From Notospermus geniculatus (Eukaryota; Nemertea; Pilidiophora; Heteronemertea; Lineidae), in the NCBI GenBank assembly GCA_002633025.1, contig NMRB01000760.1, positions 44,080 through 108,079 on the forward strand: 64,000 nucleotides of DNA, read 5' to 3'. Under the pieces are notes generated by a model. That model searched no databases, was not told the DNA's origin, and was given only the letters and a program-made list of their open reading frames with translations. Positions 35,275-47,984 of this stretch are shown here, one piece after another. Both the position numbers and the translations under genes were made by a program. The first letter of the stretch is position 1. Each line of letters starts with the position of its first letter.

Positions 35275-35666
35275 GCGAGGTTTCGCAAATCTGACGAAAC
35301 AGGAAGTACGAAATAAGAAATTTGACTTCATTTCCGGGCCCTAATATATTTCTGGAGATGGTTGGTGCCACAAATGTGCCTGCTGCCAGTGTGTCTTATC
35401 ATGTAAGCAGGTAAGACCGAGAGAGTTATGGTGCATCTTGAATTTTTAAATTTCCACTTCGTAGATACGACGTGGAAACGAAAGATTAATTTCAAAGTTT
35501 AATATACATTGTACCTCTATCGGTCTGACATCATACCCTAAAAGACGCTCTTGCAGCAGGCGATATTTGTGGTACCAACCATCTCCTCAAATACATTCAG
35601 TCATTGAACTGAAGTCCAATTTCGTATTTCGTACTTCGTGTTTCGCTCAGATTTGCGAAACCTCAC
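35275..35666. mobile_element. MITE, 392 bp, TA-flanked (copy 2 of 3)
   Basis: GCGAGGTTTCGCAAATCTGA at the left is mirrored by TCAGATTTGCGAAACCTCAC at the right, with TA outside both ends. It is a diverged copy of the element at 9570-9959. Confidence 0.85.
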
Positions 35667-35933
35667 TAACACGTTTCAGGATGTTGACACTGTTCCACGG
35701 TTTCCAAGTAGTTTGATTGAAATAAGTATTGTGATGTGGCATGCACAGGTAAAAAATAATCACGAGACACCAAGCCTCCCTGGTTTTGAAATCAGTGTAT
35801 TGTGCATTGAATTATAACGCAGCATAATACGCTAAACACATTATGATAATCTACGATAACCCAATTCAATTCGTTTCAACCAGACAAATGGTTTGAGCAT
35901 CCAGAGCGGAACTGATAACGCACAACGACCACG

Positions 35934-36395
35934 ATGTGGATGTGTCTGTTTGCAGTTTTTGGCTTGTTGCATGTTGTCAATTCCGACATGGTGTTCAAAA
36001 TACGTGTAACTCCAATTATTTCTTCACGCCATATCACAGAAAGTCATCACTTGGTTTGTTCATATTCATTCAAAGAACTACTACAACCGCAAGACAGACT
36101 CCAGATTCTGAAGGTGGAGCCAAACTCGAAAGGTAAACGTGTCAAAGTCATGGCAGAAATGGCCAACACAACTTCAAGGGAATCGTGTATTGTCAAATAT
36201 CCCTCGGATATAGCTTTTATGGGAAAAACGAGACCAATAGATGGAATATGTCGAACAAAAAACAACAAACTATTTTTGGATGCACTCGTATACGACTCGG
36301 ATACGGTAACTGGAATGTGGGTATGTGAATCAATTCGCAATTCCACACTCGGCGAAAGACTTTGGATAATCGCTCACGAGAGGGAGACTAACTAA
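35934..36395 (+). CDS. Secreted single-domain Ig-like protein, intronless
   Basis: A 153-residue frame. MWMCLFAVFGLLHVVNS is a good signal peptide. The mature part has VCSYSF early and YDSDTVTGMWVCES late, matching the Ig pattern of a first Cys and a D-x-G-x-(W/Y)-x-C second Cys. A second Cys pair lies between (SRESC, DGIC). Sequons NTT and NST predict glycosylation. An AATAAA lies at 36421-36426, 26 bases after the TAA stop, which supports a real short transcript. No homologue is recognised; it could be a lineage-specific gene or a single exon of a larger one. Confidence 0.6.
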   Translation: MWMCLFAVFGLLHVVNSDMVFKIRVTPIISSRHITESHHLVCSYSFKELLQPQDRLQILKVEPNSKGKRVKVMAEMANTTSRESCIVKYPSDIAFMGKTRPIDGICRTKNNKLFLDALVYDSDTVTGMWVCESIRNSTLGERLWIIAHERETN

Positions 36396-36529
36396 GTTTA
36401 TACGTGGATAAAACGAAAATAATAAATTCCATTTATAAACATGAAAGAATACAATTTTGTGTTATTACATTCTTTGTATTCTATCGTACATTCATATCTT
36501 CGTACATTCGTATCCCTGTCACAAACATG

Positions 36530-36875
36530 TCAGTATGAGTATGACAACAACTATTGCCAAAGTGAAACCGCGTCTTGGTGCCTCAGAGACCACATTCTCA
36601 TCTGTAAAGGAGGAGGTTATGACCGTGTGACAACTCTTTTAGCAGAGAACAAGCTATTGAAGAAAGAAATTGTGGACTTAAAGTGTAGGTCCATGAAGGA
36701 CAATTATTTGCTATTCTTTAATATCCCTGAAGTTGACAGGGACGGGATACTGAGGCTGTACTTCTACATTTCACCGCAGATAAGATGTCTGAACCCAAAG
36801 AGGAGGTGAATTTCGAGGTTGTGCACTGTTTTGGCCGCAGTTCGGGCAACTTCACTAAGTAAGACGAAAGAAAAA
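36530..36875 (+). pseudogene. Decayed LINE ORF1-like fragment
   Basis: One frame reads LLAENKLLKKEIVDLKCRSM then KDNYLLFFNIPEVDR, a coiled coil followed by the R-S-M-(R/K)-D-N-L-L-F-x-N-I-P-E motif seen in L1-type ORF1 proteins. The same match continues in another frame as FTADKMSEPKEEVNFEVVHC FGRS, so a frameshift has occurred, and a stop follows soon after. No reverse transcriptase is nearby. Confidence 0.6.
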
Positions 36876-37154
36876 GTGGGAGGCAGCGGTAAAAATCCGA
36901 AGGGACAAATTTCCGTGTGAGTGACCAATATCCGAAGGTTATAAACGACAGGAGGCGGATTTATACAGGCCCGCAAACGAGGTAGGCGGGATATGGATGG
37001 TGCGCCTTTCACGATGGATGCCATCTGTAGTCTCTGTTGTGTTAACTGTCGGACCAAGTGGAATGGAGCAATAGGATGCAGTAGGGGTGAATGTTTTAGA
37101 GGACAGGCCCGCTGAGAGTGGAAGAAGACAAGTTAGGTGTTTGGCGCTCAGTTA

Positions 37155-37283
37155 GGGACTTCTGGCAAGGCTCCGTATCGTCGATCCGTATCACGTTTGA
37201 CGTATGACTTTAACAGAAAATGCATTAGCTCGATACGTCATACGTGATACGGATCGACGATACGGAGCCTTGCCGGAAGTCCC
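37155..37283. mobile_element. Short MITE, 129 bp, TA-flanked
   Basis: GGGACTTCTGGCAAGGCTCC and GTATCGTCGATCCGTATCAC at the left are mirrored at the right, ending GCCGGAAGTCCC. TA lies directly outside both ends. Confidence 0.88.
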
Positions 37284-37289
37284 TAGTAG

Positions 37290-38690
37290 TGTTGGGGGTA
37301 TCCGTAAGAAAGTTGTATTGAATTTGACTCGAGATTACATGATGCTGGTATTATTTCATTGTAGGAGGTACATGTAAAAACTGATATCTCGATAATCAGG
37401 TTTATATTGAAAAATTCTTTGAAAAAATAGGTTGTAGTCCTACATGTGTATTAATGTTTTGCCGATTATCATCGCTCTGAGTTTTCTACTTTTCCTTCAG
37501 TGGCAGTTAAAACTTCGGTTGTTTCAAGCTCAGCCAAAATGTACAGTGGCTTGAGTTGCAAAATGGAGTTGTTTGTGCAGTAAAAGGTTCTAATAGGGAA
37601 TATATTCCGCCTGAAATAACAATTTTCGATGACATAGACAAATTCTAACTTTATGTTGGCAAAGATGATTATTCAGTGTTATTGCTGGCATGCAAACTGA
37701 CACCACCGATCCTTTCTTATTATGGGTATTGGTGTGAGATCTGGGGTTTCGAGAACCTTAGGATTCTCGAGGCGCTGCATCTCAAATTTCTGAAGCACTG
37801 TTCTAAGAGTTAGAAAGTCAACAGCAAACGGCATGGTTTATGGATTTCTTGAATAAACTGTATTGTAAGATTTATTGTATTTGCTCTGTAACAGTTTGTT
37901 GAGGAGCCAATAAATATCTTGTATCTTGTAAAAAAATGCCAATACATGCCACTTATAAATCGGTGTTTAGAATCATATCCATTTCATCAGGTGAATACCA
38001 TTAAAGATAATATATGACAACTTCATTGTTTACATTTAATGTTTGTAAACATGTATTTTGGACTTTTGGAACATGCCAACCCACAAAATTGAATATTTTC
38101 AGTATCAAAAGAATTTCTAGAGGGGCATGCCGCCAACAAATTACTCATAAGACAAAGAAAGACGAGACATAAACAAACAAAATGTAAATAAACAATGATT
38201 TTCGTGGCCCGCGAAAATATCCGTGATATATTATCTTTAATCCGTCCGCCAATAATCTAGTTTTTCAACGACTTTCTGTGCGGCACCAGTAGTTCGACTA
38301 CCATGTATGTAAATAGTTCACAAATTTGAGTAATAATTTCGCCTCGCCATTCCGTAATTCATAGACAGACTTCCCTGTTTTCATACTTTTTATCATCAGG
38401 TCTTGTGTCTTAGTATCCAAAGTGCCGCAAGTTCGTTGTCGTTTACTGAAGATGTTGCCATTCTGAATGCGCATTCATATTAGTTCGTTAGATGGCGCCC
38501 TTATCTGTGGATTCAAACTGGTAGGTCAACAGGATCACTCAGCCGCGCGTCTTTTATTACCGAAAGATGGCAGCAAAGTTAGGGAACCAACACACAGGAA
38601 AATCCACGTGCACGATTGGTGCTCGATCAAGAATGAATGGGTCCGCTCTGGGCATTGAATTGGGCCGTAGTGACACCTATTGGTCAATCG
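37290..38690. other. Unassigned AT-rich sequence
   Basis: No coding exon recognised. The stretch around 37860-37940 (CAATAAATATCTTGTATCTTG) may be the 3' end of a decayed element or transcript. Confidence 0.4.
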
Positions 38691-38697
38691 TTGAGGA

Positions 38698-38790
38698 GCC
38701 ACGGTGGTGTAGTGGTTCGGGCCTCCGACTAGCGGTCAGAGGGTCCAGGTGTGATAGAATCTAATCCCCCCACCCTCCTGATGTCCCCCT
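38698..38790 (+). mobile_element. tRNA-like SINE head
   Basis: GGTGGTGTAGTGGTTCGGGC resembles a tRNA box A region, followed by CGACTAGCGGTCAGAGGGTC and a weak box B. It is probably a SINE fragment. Confidence 0.5.
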
Positions 38791-38953
38791 GCATTGTTTG
38801 TCACAGGATTAAGGGTCTTGGTCTCTCTAGAGTCTCTCTTGAGTCCAATTGAATGGTGCCGGTTAATCCGTAAATGTATTGTTGGGGGAAAATAATTGCT
38901 GTCATACAGTCACTAGCTGAACAACTTCCACGAGATAGTCTTTGGCCAGTTAC

Positions 38954-39077
38954 TAGGGAGGTTTCGAAATCAAACGATAAACGTAAACGTTAACGACAAC
39001 TTTATTTTTGTACAGAAAATGCAATAACGTTGTCGTAAAGTTTTGGTTTATCGTTTGATTTCGAAACCTCCCCACTA
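38954..39077. mobile_element. MITE-like hairpin, GGGAGGTTTCGAAATC ends
   Basis: GGGAGGTTTCGAAATCAAAC GATAAAC is mirrored by GTTTATCGTTTGATTTCGAA ACCTCCC. TA occurs near both ends. No ORF. Confidence 0.85.
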
Positions 39078-39139
39078 TCTGACAGCAAACTTTCGACAGA
39101 AACTGTCACGTGGAGCAGCGCCGTTCGCCTTAAACCTAA

Positions 39140-39365
39140 AGGAGCTATCTGCTGGAGCTATCACACTGGAGCTATCTGCTGAGCAAAAAGTTATTCGAGA
39201 CCGTTTGCTCAGCAGATAGCTCCCCGAAAATACGCGCACACGCGAGCTTTCTGCCTCGCGAGGCAAAAAACTCACCGAAATTACGCACACACGCGAGCTA
39301 TCTGCTGAGCAAACGGTCTCGAATGACTTTTTGCTCAGCAGATAGCTCCAGTGTGCGGCAGGCTT
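39140..39365. repeat. Nested inverted repeat built on GAGCTATCTGCTGAGCAAA
   Basis: GAGCTATCTGCTGAGCAAAA occurs in both orientations several times, separated by CGAAAATACGCGCACACGCG and a related ACGCACACACGCG block. The arms pair both locally and across the element. Confidence 0.85.
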
Positions 39366-39369
39366 TAGG

Positions 39370-42300
39370 GACCGTATGCACCAACTGATCCGAATTTGGG
39401 TTTAAGCTGCAGCTTATAGTCCCAACTTGATCCGCAACACATTTGAGCCACCGCTTAGCTTTAGATTAGCTCAGCTACAACTTAAATGAGGATTGAACGC
39501 ACCGGTATCCCACAAGCAGTTGATATTTTGCCCCAACAATATCATTCTAATGGCGTTTTTAAACATTGGTATGTCGCAGCGAATGAATGAAAAATTCCGA
39601 CTTAATTGTTCTAATTAGCATGGTTCCTTTCACAAAGGCAAAGGAGTAAAAGAGTAAGTATCACAGACTTGTGCAGAATCAGGAGTTGCTCATCACACCA
39701 AGACGCGAATATTTGTGTCGGGTGACATTACTGACAAGGTCATAAGATATGAGGGCGTCACGATGAAACACACATACATGTACATGTATTAGGGATATTT
39801 TGATCTCACACTTATCCTTCGAGGTATAGGCTTGGGGCCCTTAGCCCTCCCTAGCCCTACATCACCATATGACCACTGATTACTAGTACCTCAGGATGGA
39901 TTTTCATGCCTCTTTCAAGGTCTGGAGGCCTCCAGATTAATTTCCAGAGGATGGGGCAGGATCAGGCCAATCCAAAATCTCAGTGTTTCCATGGAGGTTT
40001 TATTTTATATCTCCATGGTGTTTCTAAGACAGGATAAGTTCTCGTTCTGGGAATACGATTAAGCTTTATGACTCATGGCATTTAGTTTAATATCGGTAAT
40101 ATCAAGAATATATAAGTATTTCATTGGATGTCATCCAAATCACAATCTAAAGATGCCTATCCACTCAGCTTTCTCGCAGAAGTTGGCTCACAATGGGCAA
40201 TTCACTATTGTTTGTGTCCTCCCTCTCGGCTTACGCTGAGACCAATGACACAAACAACTGCCTGCAGTCGAGTTGCCCATCGCGAGGCAACTCGCGCAAG
40301 AAAACTCTCACGTGGATGGGCACCTTAACACTTCTTCATCCTAAAACTATACCACCAGGTGGTATAGTAGGTGGTACCTCATAGCTTATCTTTATTGACT
40401 AGCCATATAAAAAATCGGGTATCTCCATTGTGGACATAAAATGACCTTTAATTGCGAGGTTATAGGTGTGAATTTCCGTCAGATCATCAGTCAACATACC
40501 GGCAAACTTCCAGGGCGAGATGCACGTGGAAAAGAAGACGTTCGCGGGAAAAAGCAGGACGATTCCATTCGGTCCATAGGTGTTGAAGTAATTTCTTAGA
40601 TATTTTCACCACCGAATGCTTATGAACTCAAGTCATTATTGAAATAATAACAATCATTTGGCTCATCTGATGTGGAATAATATATTTTCTTCGTCAGTTT
40701 AAAACTGTCCGAAAAAGCGCCGGTGTTGCCAGCTACGCGAAAGCCCCTCCACGAAGTAGTGGTTTAATCCAGAGCCTGCTCTGCTTCCTCGACTGGAACA
40801 TCTTATCTTCATTGAAACGGATGTCGTCTATTTGCTTATTCCTGAGAGGATTGCTCCCGGTATAACGTGTCGATCACACACATAAGTCTTTCGTAACCCT
40901 GTTTGCCTTTATACTATACTTGGAATTCGTGTCGATTCCTCTTTCGGTGGAGACCGTGAGGCCGAACAGTACGGACATGACGGAGGTCGGCTGAGTATTT
41001 CCTTCCTGTCTGCGGACTGACTGACCGGCTTGTAATGTCATGATGGTGAGGAGTGGCAGTAGCTTCAGCTAAAGTTTAGGCCTGCTCTTCTCTCCGTCTA
41101 CTCTCGCGTACAATAATACACAGGTGGAGGAATTTTCATTTGTTTTGGTAAGTCGACCGAATTTTCCTAATTTCTTCGACTTTCATTCAGTGGTATACTG
41201 CTGAGCCTGAGGCCCCCAAATGGGTGCCAGTGGTTTCGGAAATTATCAAACTACAAAAGTAAGTGCTCATCTGGCAAAATTTAATTGACCTCTTTACAAG
41301 CAATTATACTTAATGTCGGCCCACAGCAGAAAAGATTCTTTCCGTAGGCTACTCACTAAGTTGTCGCAGGTCTGCTCAGCAAAAAGGGATTTGAGAGCTC
41401 TCTACAACGTGAAAAATTTGACCGTGAATGGTGAATGGTGGCGAGACCTTCAATGTACATTCGGTTTACCCAAAACAGGACTAGGGTACCTAAATGGCGT
41501 GAGTGTCATTTCATGATTTTGTTTGTCTGCAATCAATTTGCGGTTGCTCTAGTTGACCACTAGTTAGACCGAAAGGAAAAGCGTACCACAAACTTCTGAT
41601 AAGAAATTGTAAACTGGAAAGTGGAAGTTCATGGCCGTCTTATTTGATTGAAGCCACACAAAGCCTTCAATAAACATCAAGGAGTGACGTAACCACTGAG
41701 GCTTTTGAGAATGGCTTCATTTTCTGCTCCATGTGTTCATGATGTTCTCACAGCTGGGTTCCTTTTGAAGCAATTGTCGGTGAGATGTCCTCCCCAAAGT
41801 TATCTGAACGAAATTAGCATTACTTAATCCTTGGAGGAAGGAATAGGCCTATCCTCCAAGCTTAATCGCATACGGAGCAAATTCTGGCCAACTCCGTTCT
41901 ATGAGCACCACCTAAGCAAGGCCATTTTGGTGGAGGGTTCTTATGCAAAAGCGGCACGTCAGACATGTCGGTGATGTATCATTTCCAACATGGCAACAGT
42001 CATATATTGTCACTAATTAATGGATGTCCTACTTAGGACTTAAAAGAATGCTTTCATTGCTGTCGATGTCTTTAAATGACGACTAAAAAATCGAACACAT
42101 ACCATGGCATTACTTGGTGCATTGTCTCCATGTGTCCCTAAACCATACATTTCATGTTTGACAATGTGGCCTGCACCATACCCCCCTCAGCGTAGGCCTT
42201 GGCACCACAATCGACATTCTTGAAGAGCTTTTTCTTTCCCTCCTGAAAATGGTTAGATTCATAATCGAAAGGTTTTTATTTCCTGCATCACTTCCTACAA

Positions 42301-43730
42301 CCACAGCTGATGTAATTTTCCGCAGGGGGGGGGGGTAATTAGGGTCAAGGTGCAGTGGGCCCCTTCCTGGAATAGCTTTCACAGGCGCAACACTAGTTAC
42401 ATAGCTAAGACCAATATTGGTGGAATTATCCCCATTCTAGATTTCCTCTGATAACAAAGAGTGTGATTTCAGTAAGATGATATAAACCATTAATACGGTT
42501 CATTTCAAGTTAAGTAGTTCCATATCAGCCGTATTCCAAGTTCAAGGATGTTTCCCCACATCTTTCATCAAGTATCTTGGGTTGAAATGTAAGGGTAAGG
42601 GACCACCTCAATGCTTATTGATGACAAAAGGAACATAAGTGGTAGGTTGTATCCTGAGGTAAATCAGTGGCCTTCGCCACCTCATACTAATGTGACGAAG
42701 GGAGCTGTGGAAGTATATTGTTGTCCTCAGGATAGGCAGGGTGCTGCTGAGGTCATAATTTTCGTGGGAGGGGAAGGTTGGTCTGTTGTTGGTCTATATA
42801 ACAAGCAGCATGGTTGGACACCAAAAGGAGCTGTGTATTAATTATGTGTGTTTAATCAGTTGTTAATAGGTCTGGAATGTTGTAGTATCCACCATTTCCT
42901 TGTGAGAAGCCGGTGGGATTGACAAAAGAAGAATTACACCGGATTCTAGGGTAAATGATGAATGGTAGGCAAGTGATGTTCAGGATGTCAGTTGTGAGTT
43001 GGGCCGAATGAGCTTACCTCGAATATTATGTTTGATAGGATTTTGTTACAATTCTATGAATATCTCTCCTAACATACATATATTTGCTTGCAAGATGTCG
43101 GGCAAGTTTTAGTTCAGTCATAGGCCTATAAAGTCTCCGCCACTCTCACTATATTTTCACCACTCCATGCCCTGTATAGGCCTGCTGAACTCTTGACATT
43201 TGAGACCCATGTACTAATCCTTTTATATGAGTGTCACAATTTTTTTAAAATTTGTGTTCTTGAGGACCTGTTGTTTACCAACAAACATCTTAGGTCACTT
43301 GTGTCACCTTCTTTAAACAAGTCTGAAAAGTAGATGTTTCATGAGGAGTGTGTGAATCATTATCAAAGAATGTCGACAAATGTTAATTGTTCTATGAAAT
43401 AACCTCGCATCCATGCAACCTACAGTCTTACATGTGAAGTGTCTAAAATATTGTCGGGCATATTGGTACGAGGTTATGAGACGCCCAGACAATCTTACGA
43501 GATCAATGTCATTCTTGTACTTGGTGGCGTTTGAGATAAACATGAGTCGAGAGTCACTTGAAACAGCTTGAGTATTGGTCTGCGAATAGAAGGTCAACTA
43601 TGTGAAATTCTTTGACCTATCATCTGTCATGTCTGCAGAATATCATCTTTTTCAGGCCATGCTGTTCGAATCCTAAAATCTTGCATTCATTCAAGGGATA
43701 CATTACCAATGGGTGAATGTATTTCATTTC
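39370..43730. other. Long spacer upstream of papilin, no supported coding exon
   Basis: The papilin signal exons begin with splice acceptors, so at least one 5' UTR exon and the promoter should lie here. A candidate donor-bearing stretch near 41050-41125 could not be confirmed. Short frames at 41313-41516 and 42611-42841 show no domain I recognise. A poly-G run lies at 42325-42335. Confidence 0.4.
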
Positions 43731-43734
43731 AGTC

Positions 43735-44260
43735 TTATAGTCTGCTGAGAGACTTCTACAACATACATGTACATGTAGGCTTATTAATAGCCACATAAAC
43801 TTCAATTAAGTTTAATGACATTTTGTTGTACATTTCTTTCCTTTTGTGTTCTGCTACACTGCTGTAAGGAATTTCTTTGTCGCCTAAGTTGTGATTTCTT
43901 CTATCATCCTCTCGTTGTAGGCAATGACACACAAGATGTATCTGAAGGCATTTTGGTTCCTAGTTTTATCACACACTATATCAATATCATTGTCATCTAA
44001 GGTGAGTTATCTATTGCACTTCTTGAAATTGACCCATTTTAGTTTTTAGGCAAACGTTTTGAAATGATTTTGAGTGATGATTGATTTGAACAGTGTAAAC
44101 TTTTGAAGTCGTAACATTCTTGAAGACTCACTGACCTGTTTGTAACCTTTGGCATGGATCTTGAATTTAAAGAATGTTGCAGATGTCTTTTGGAAAGAAA
44201 GAACAAGCATTATGGGCGTGCAAAATTTGGCCATTTTTATGTTTGGTTTTTCAGGTTCGA
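43735..44260 (+). repeat. Upstream copy of a ~525-bp tandem duplication
   Basis: It matches 44414-44934 almost base for base, from TTATAGTCTGCTGAGAGACT through the signal-peptide exon (43924-44001) and on to TTTTTCAGGTTCGA. It then hits an N at 44261 and diverges. The copy's exon encodes [20 protein letters not shown] plus ISLSSK, one residue different from copy two. It lacks a following exon 2. Confidence 0.9.
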
Positions 44261-44603
44261 NCAAGTCTATGATGCTGTTTTTGAACAATGTTTGATGATG
44301 TTCAAAATTTTAGCTGCATTGTCACAAGATAGAAATCGACACACAAGCTTGGACATCATCATACAAATGTATGATGATGTTTTGAACAAATGTATGATCG
44401 TGTAGACGAGCCTTTATAGTCTGCTGAGAGACTTCTACAACATACATGTACATGTAGGCTTATTAATAGCCACATAAACTTCAATTAAGTTTAATGACAT
44501 TTTGTTGTACATTTCTTTCCTTTTGTGTTCTGCTGCTGCTGCTGTAAGGAATTTCTTTGTCGCCTAAGTTGTGATTTCTTCTATCATCCTCTCGTTGTAG
44601 GCA

Positions 44604-47600
44604 ATGACACACAAGATGTATCTGAAGGCATTTTGGTTCCTAGTTTTATCACACACCTTATCAATATCATTGTCATCTAAGGTGAGTTATCTATAATTGT
44701 ACTTCTTGAAATTGACCCATTTTAGTTTTTAGGCAAACTTTTTGAAATGATTTCGAGTGATGATTTGAACAGTGTAAACTTTTGTACCTCGTAACATTCT
44801 TGAAGACTCACTGACCTGTTTGTAACCTTTGGCATGGATCTTGAATTTAAAGAATGTTGCAGATGTCTTTTGGAAAGAAAGAACGAGCATTATGGGCGTG
44901 CACATTTTGGCCATGTTTGGTTTTTCAGGTTCGACACAGGCGAGATGAAGTAGAATATAACCTTGATGAGACGGGATGGGGTCCCTGGGGCTCAAACAGT
45001 GCCTGCACCAGAACATGTGGTGGAGGTGTATTTTATCAGGAACGAGTCTGCAATAATGTAATGTAAGTTTATCATGATTACCATGATTACATTGAAAAAT
45101 ACTGCTAAAACAAGACTCTCATGTAAAATTTTTCACGAATAAGGATAGAGTATGCGCTGTCTGCTGAAATCTTACATGTATGTCATTTCTAAGCCTAGGT
45201 ACTTCTTTTGGTTGCCAATCCTACTTTCCTAATATTATACCACTAATGTATGTCAGTCAAACACTAGAAAAATCTCATCCTTAAATGGCTTTATAGAAAA
45301 ATATCACTAATTTCCCCCTTCAATTGATTATAACTAAGCCATGCCCATTTCTTTCTTTCAGTGGTGATAGTACTTGTGTAGGTCCAAGCAGAATATATAG
45401 ATCTTGTAATATAGAGGTAAGTGACTCGCTTGTTGGTACATTCTTCCTATTTATTGGGCACAAAAAAGATTTTGCAAGTTTCACTTGGAAGGTAACGAAG
45501 GATAGAAGTTCTCAGTGGAGTATGCAATATGTGCGCAATAAAGGATTTTGCAAGACACCAATGAATATGTTTTAAGGGGAAGAGCAAGTACTGGTATGCA
45601 AAAATACTGAGGATAAAGGTTTAGTGCAATTAGATCCAATTCTTCCTGTTGGAAATCAAGTCTGCCGTTGAACATCAGGTAAAAGCTAGTACAGGATGTC
45701 TGCCATGGTTTAATCTCAGCATGTCATGTCTGCATGCTGTGACATTTCCGAGGAAAAAAAACCTGTGTTTATTTCTCGGCATTTATACCCTGCTACATTA
45801 TGTGAGTTTAACTCATTCCATTCTGTTTTGTTTACATTCTCATCAAACAGTGTAATCAAACAAAAATGACGAACATCTTACTTCACTGGGGCAACTGCTG
45901 TAAATTTTTGTAAGGTTGGGACCTTCTTTTTATTTGTTGTGCAGTAAAAAAACTGCCGTATCAGTTGCCTCTTGTTATTAGGCCAACTGTTTGATTGTTG
46001 TTGCTGCTTTACTTTGATCACTGATGGTTTTTACATCTTTTCAGCCGTGTAAAGAGGGAGCTGCAGATTTTAGAGGTATTCAGTGTGCACGTTTCAATAA
46101 TGTTTCTTTTAATGGAAAATACTATGATTGGACTGCATACTATGCAGGTGAGTGCACAGTTTACATAAAAGTTTTTTGCTGTGAAAATAGTTGACTGTAG
46201 ACATCTATGATTTGAAAAGTACTCAAAGTATTCCTAGTCAAAATAATCTGAGATTTAAATAAGCTGAAAAAATATTAACCTGGCCGGTGTTGAGACCAAA
46301 TGAAGCACGCATGCAAATTGTTGTAAAAACTGCAGGAATAATATTTTAATAAGTCATGGTTTTTGTTGTTAAAAACACCTGGTAAAGTAGGGAAACTTGA
46401 ATTTTTAAAAAAATCCAGCATAAAAGTTTTCAACATCATCTTTGATAACACTTGCTGCTTGATATCAAGAGGTTCACTTTCTCAGAGCTGAGGGGAGGTT
46501 GAAGCACAGCAATATTTTGCAAGTGTTTTCAAATACATGTACATGTTTGTGTGACTGCATTTCAGAGTCTACCAAATGTGCTCTTGACTGTATAGCAAGA
46601 GGTGAATATTTTTACTCGCGTCTTGCTGAACGGGTGGTAGATGGCACACCCTGTATACCAGAGGATGAAGGAGTGTGTGTGGAAGGCAAATGCAGGGTGA
46701 GCAGAGGAAATACCATCGTTACTGACACTTTTATCTGGGTCATTTTTTCCGCCTTTTTTGTGAGCATGTAGCAGGAACACAAACAAGACCTGTGGGCATG
46801 AAGGAAACTATGCCATCATGGAGTGAAAGTATGGTGAGAGTAGCCTGAGTTGGCCTTTTTCTTTTTACCTGTGATGATCACAGCAACATGCATCACAGCA
46901 ACCCTTGGCATGATGTGAGCTTGAAGAGGTATTTTGCAACGTACTTTTCATGTTTTAATCTTAATTTTACATCATATTTTTCTGTTCTAGCCCCTCGGCT
47001 GTGACCACATGCTTGATTCAAGTGCCAAGGAGGACAAATGTCGGGTGTGTGGAGGAGATGGATTAACATGTAAAACAATGGCCGGTGTTTTCTTGAACAA
47101 TGGATACCAAATTGGTGAGCATCATGGAACAACCTCATCATGGTATTCTGCCTCATTCAAACAGCTAGTTCTTGAAGTTGTTAGATTCTTTCTAAGTACA
47201 TGTATCTATTAGTCGTTCTGTGCTTTGAATGACTGTGCCAAGTCGAAGTATTCTCCTCAGTTAAGTAGAAGCAATTTCTATGTACACGATTCGGTTAACA
47301 GCCACACAAACACATTATGATACAAGTATTATATCTGCATTAGTAGACAGACATTGGCAATGTCCCTCTGAAGTCGGGTATTTCTGACAGTTGACTTCCA
47401 CTACATTCCAGGTTACAATGATTTACTGCTTATACCAGCTGGTGCTACTAATATAAAAATAACTGAACGGGAACAAAGCAGTAACTATATTGGTAAGTAA
47501 GGTAGGCCTGGGGTACCCAGGGTACAGCCTATAGCAACTGAACTCAAAGAGCCACACAACATGGGATTAAGAACATTCATCCAGTAGCTATATAATGGCC

Positions 47601-47984
47601 CTCTTCAGTTTGATCGTGAGGTTGCCTCCAAATAAGACCAGAACAAGGGCTGGTGGTTTCCCCTTGCCAATGCTGTTAAAAGATCTTCCTCATACAGAAA
47701 GTCCCCATTCTAATCTGACAGTGAGCCAATTTGTCTTAAGTAAGCCAAGGCTTCAGTTAGTAGTTAACGTCTCAGTTCAACAGCATTTCAACATCTCTTT
47801 TCCATTTGCAGCTCTAAGAAACACGTCAGATTTTTACTACTTGAATGGCAAATGGAGAATAGATTATGAAGGTCAAAAAGAAATAGCCGGAACGATATTC
47901 AAGTACAAACGAGACCCATACAGTCACAAATCACCTGAGAGTTTAGAAGCTGTTGGACCAACCAAAGAAGCCCTATTTCTAGTG
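44604..47984 (+). CDS. Papilin exons 1-8: signal peptide, TSP1-1, ADAMTS Cys-rich and spacer
   Basis: Exons: 44604-44681, 44929-45062, 45362-45416, 46045-46147, 46566-46696, 46991-47114, 47412-47492, 47812-47984. Exon 2 begins [20 protein letters not shown], with TSP1 cysteines following. Exon 4 reads [19 protein letters not shown] and exon 6 [20 protein letters not shown] then GGDG, the hallmark of the ADAMTS/ADAMTSL/papilin Cys-rich module. Exons 7-8 give the spacer ([20 protein letters not shown]). This cassette mediates matrix association in the family. Confidence 0.92.

Noticed and set aside
41313-41516. 67-residue frame followed by a donor-like GTGAGT
   Set aside because: Lysine/arginine-rich with no domain; the donor could be chance and no adjoining exon was found.
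42611-42841. 76-residue frame with VEVYCCPQDRQGAAEVIIFV
   Set aside because: No recognised domain, no splice partners, and no start or poly(A) support; it may be part of a transposon but cannot be shown.
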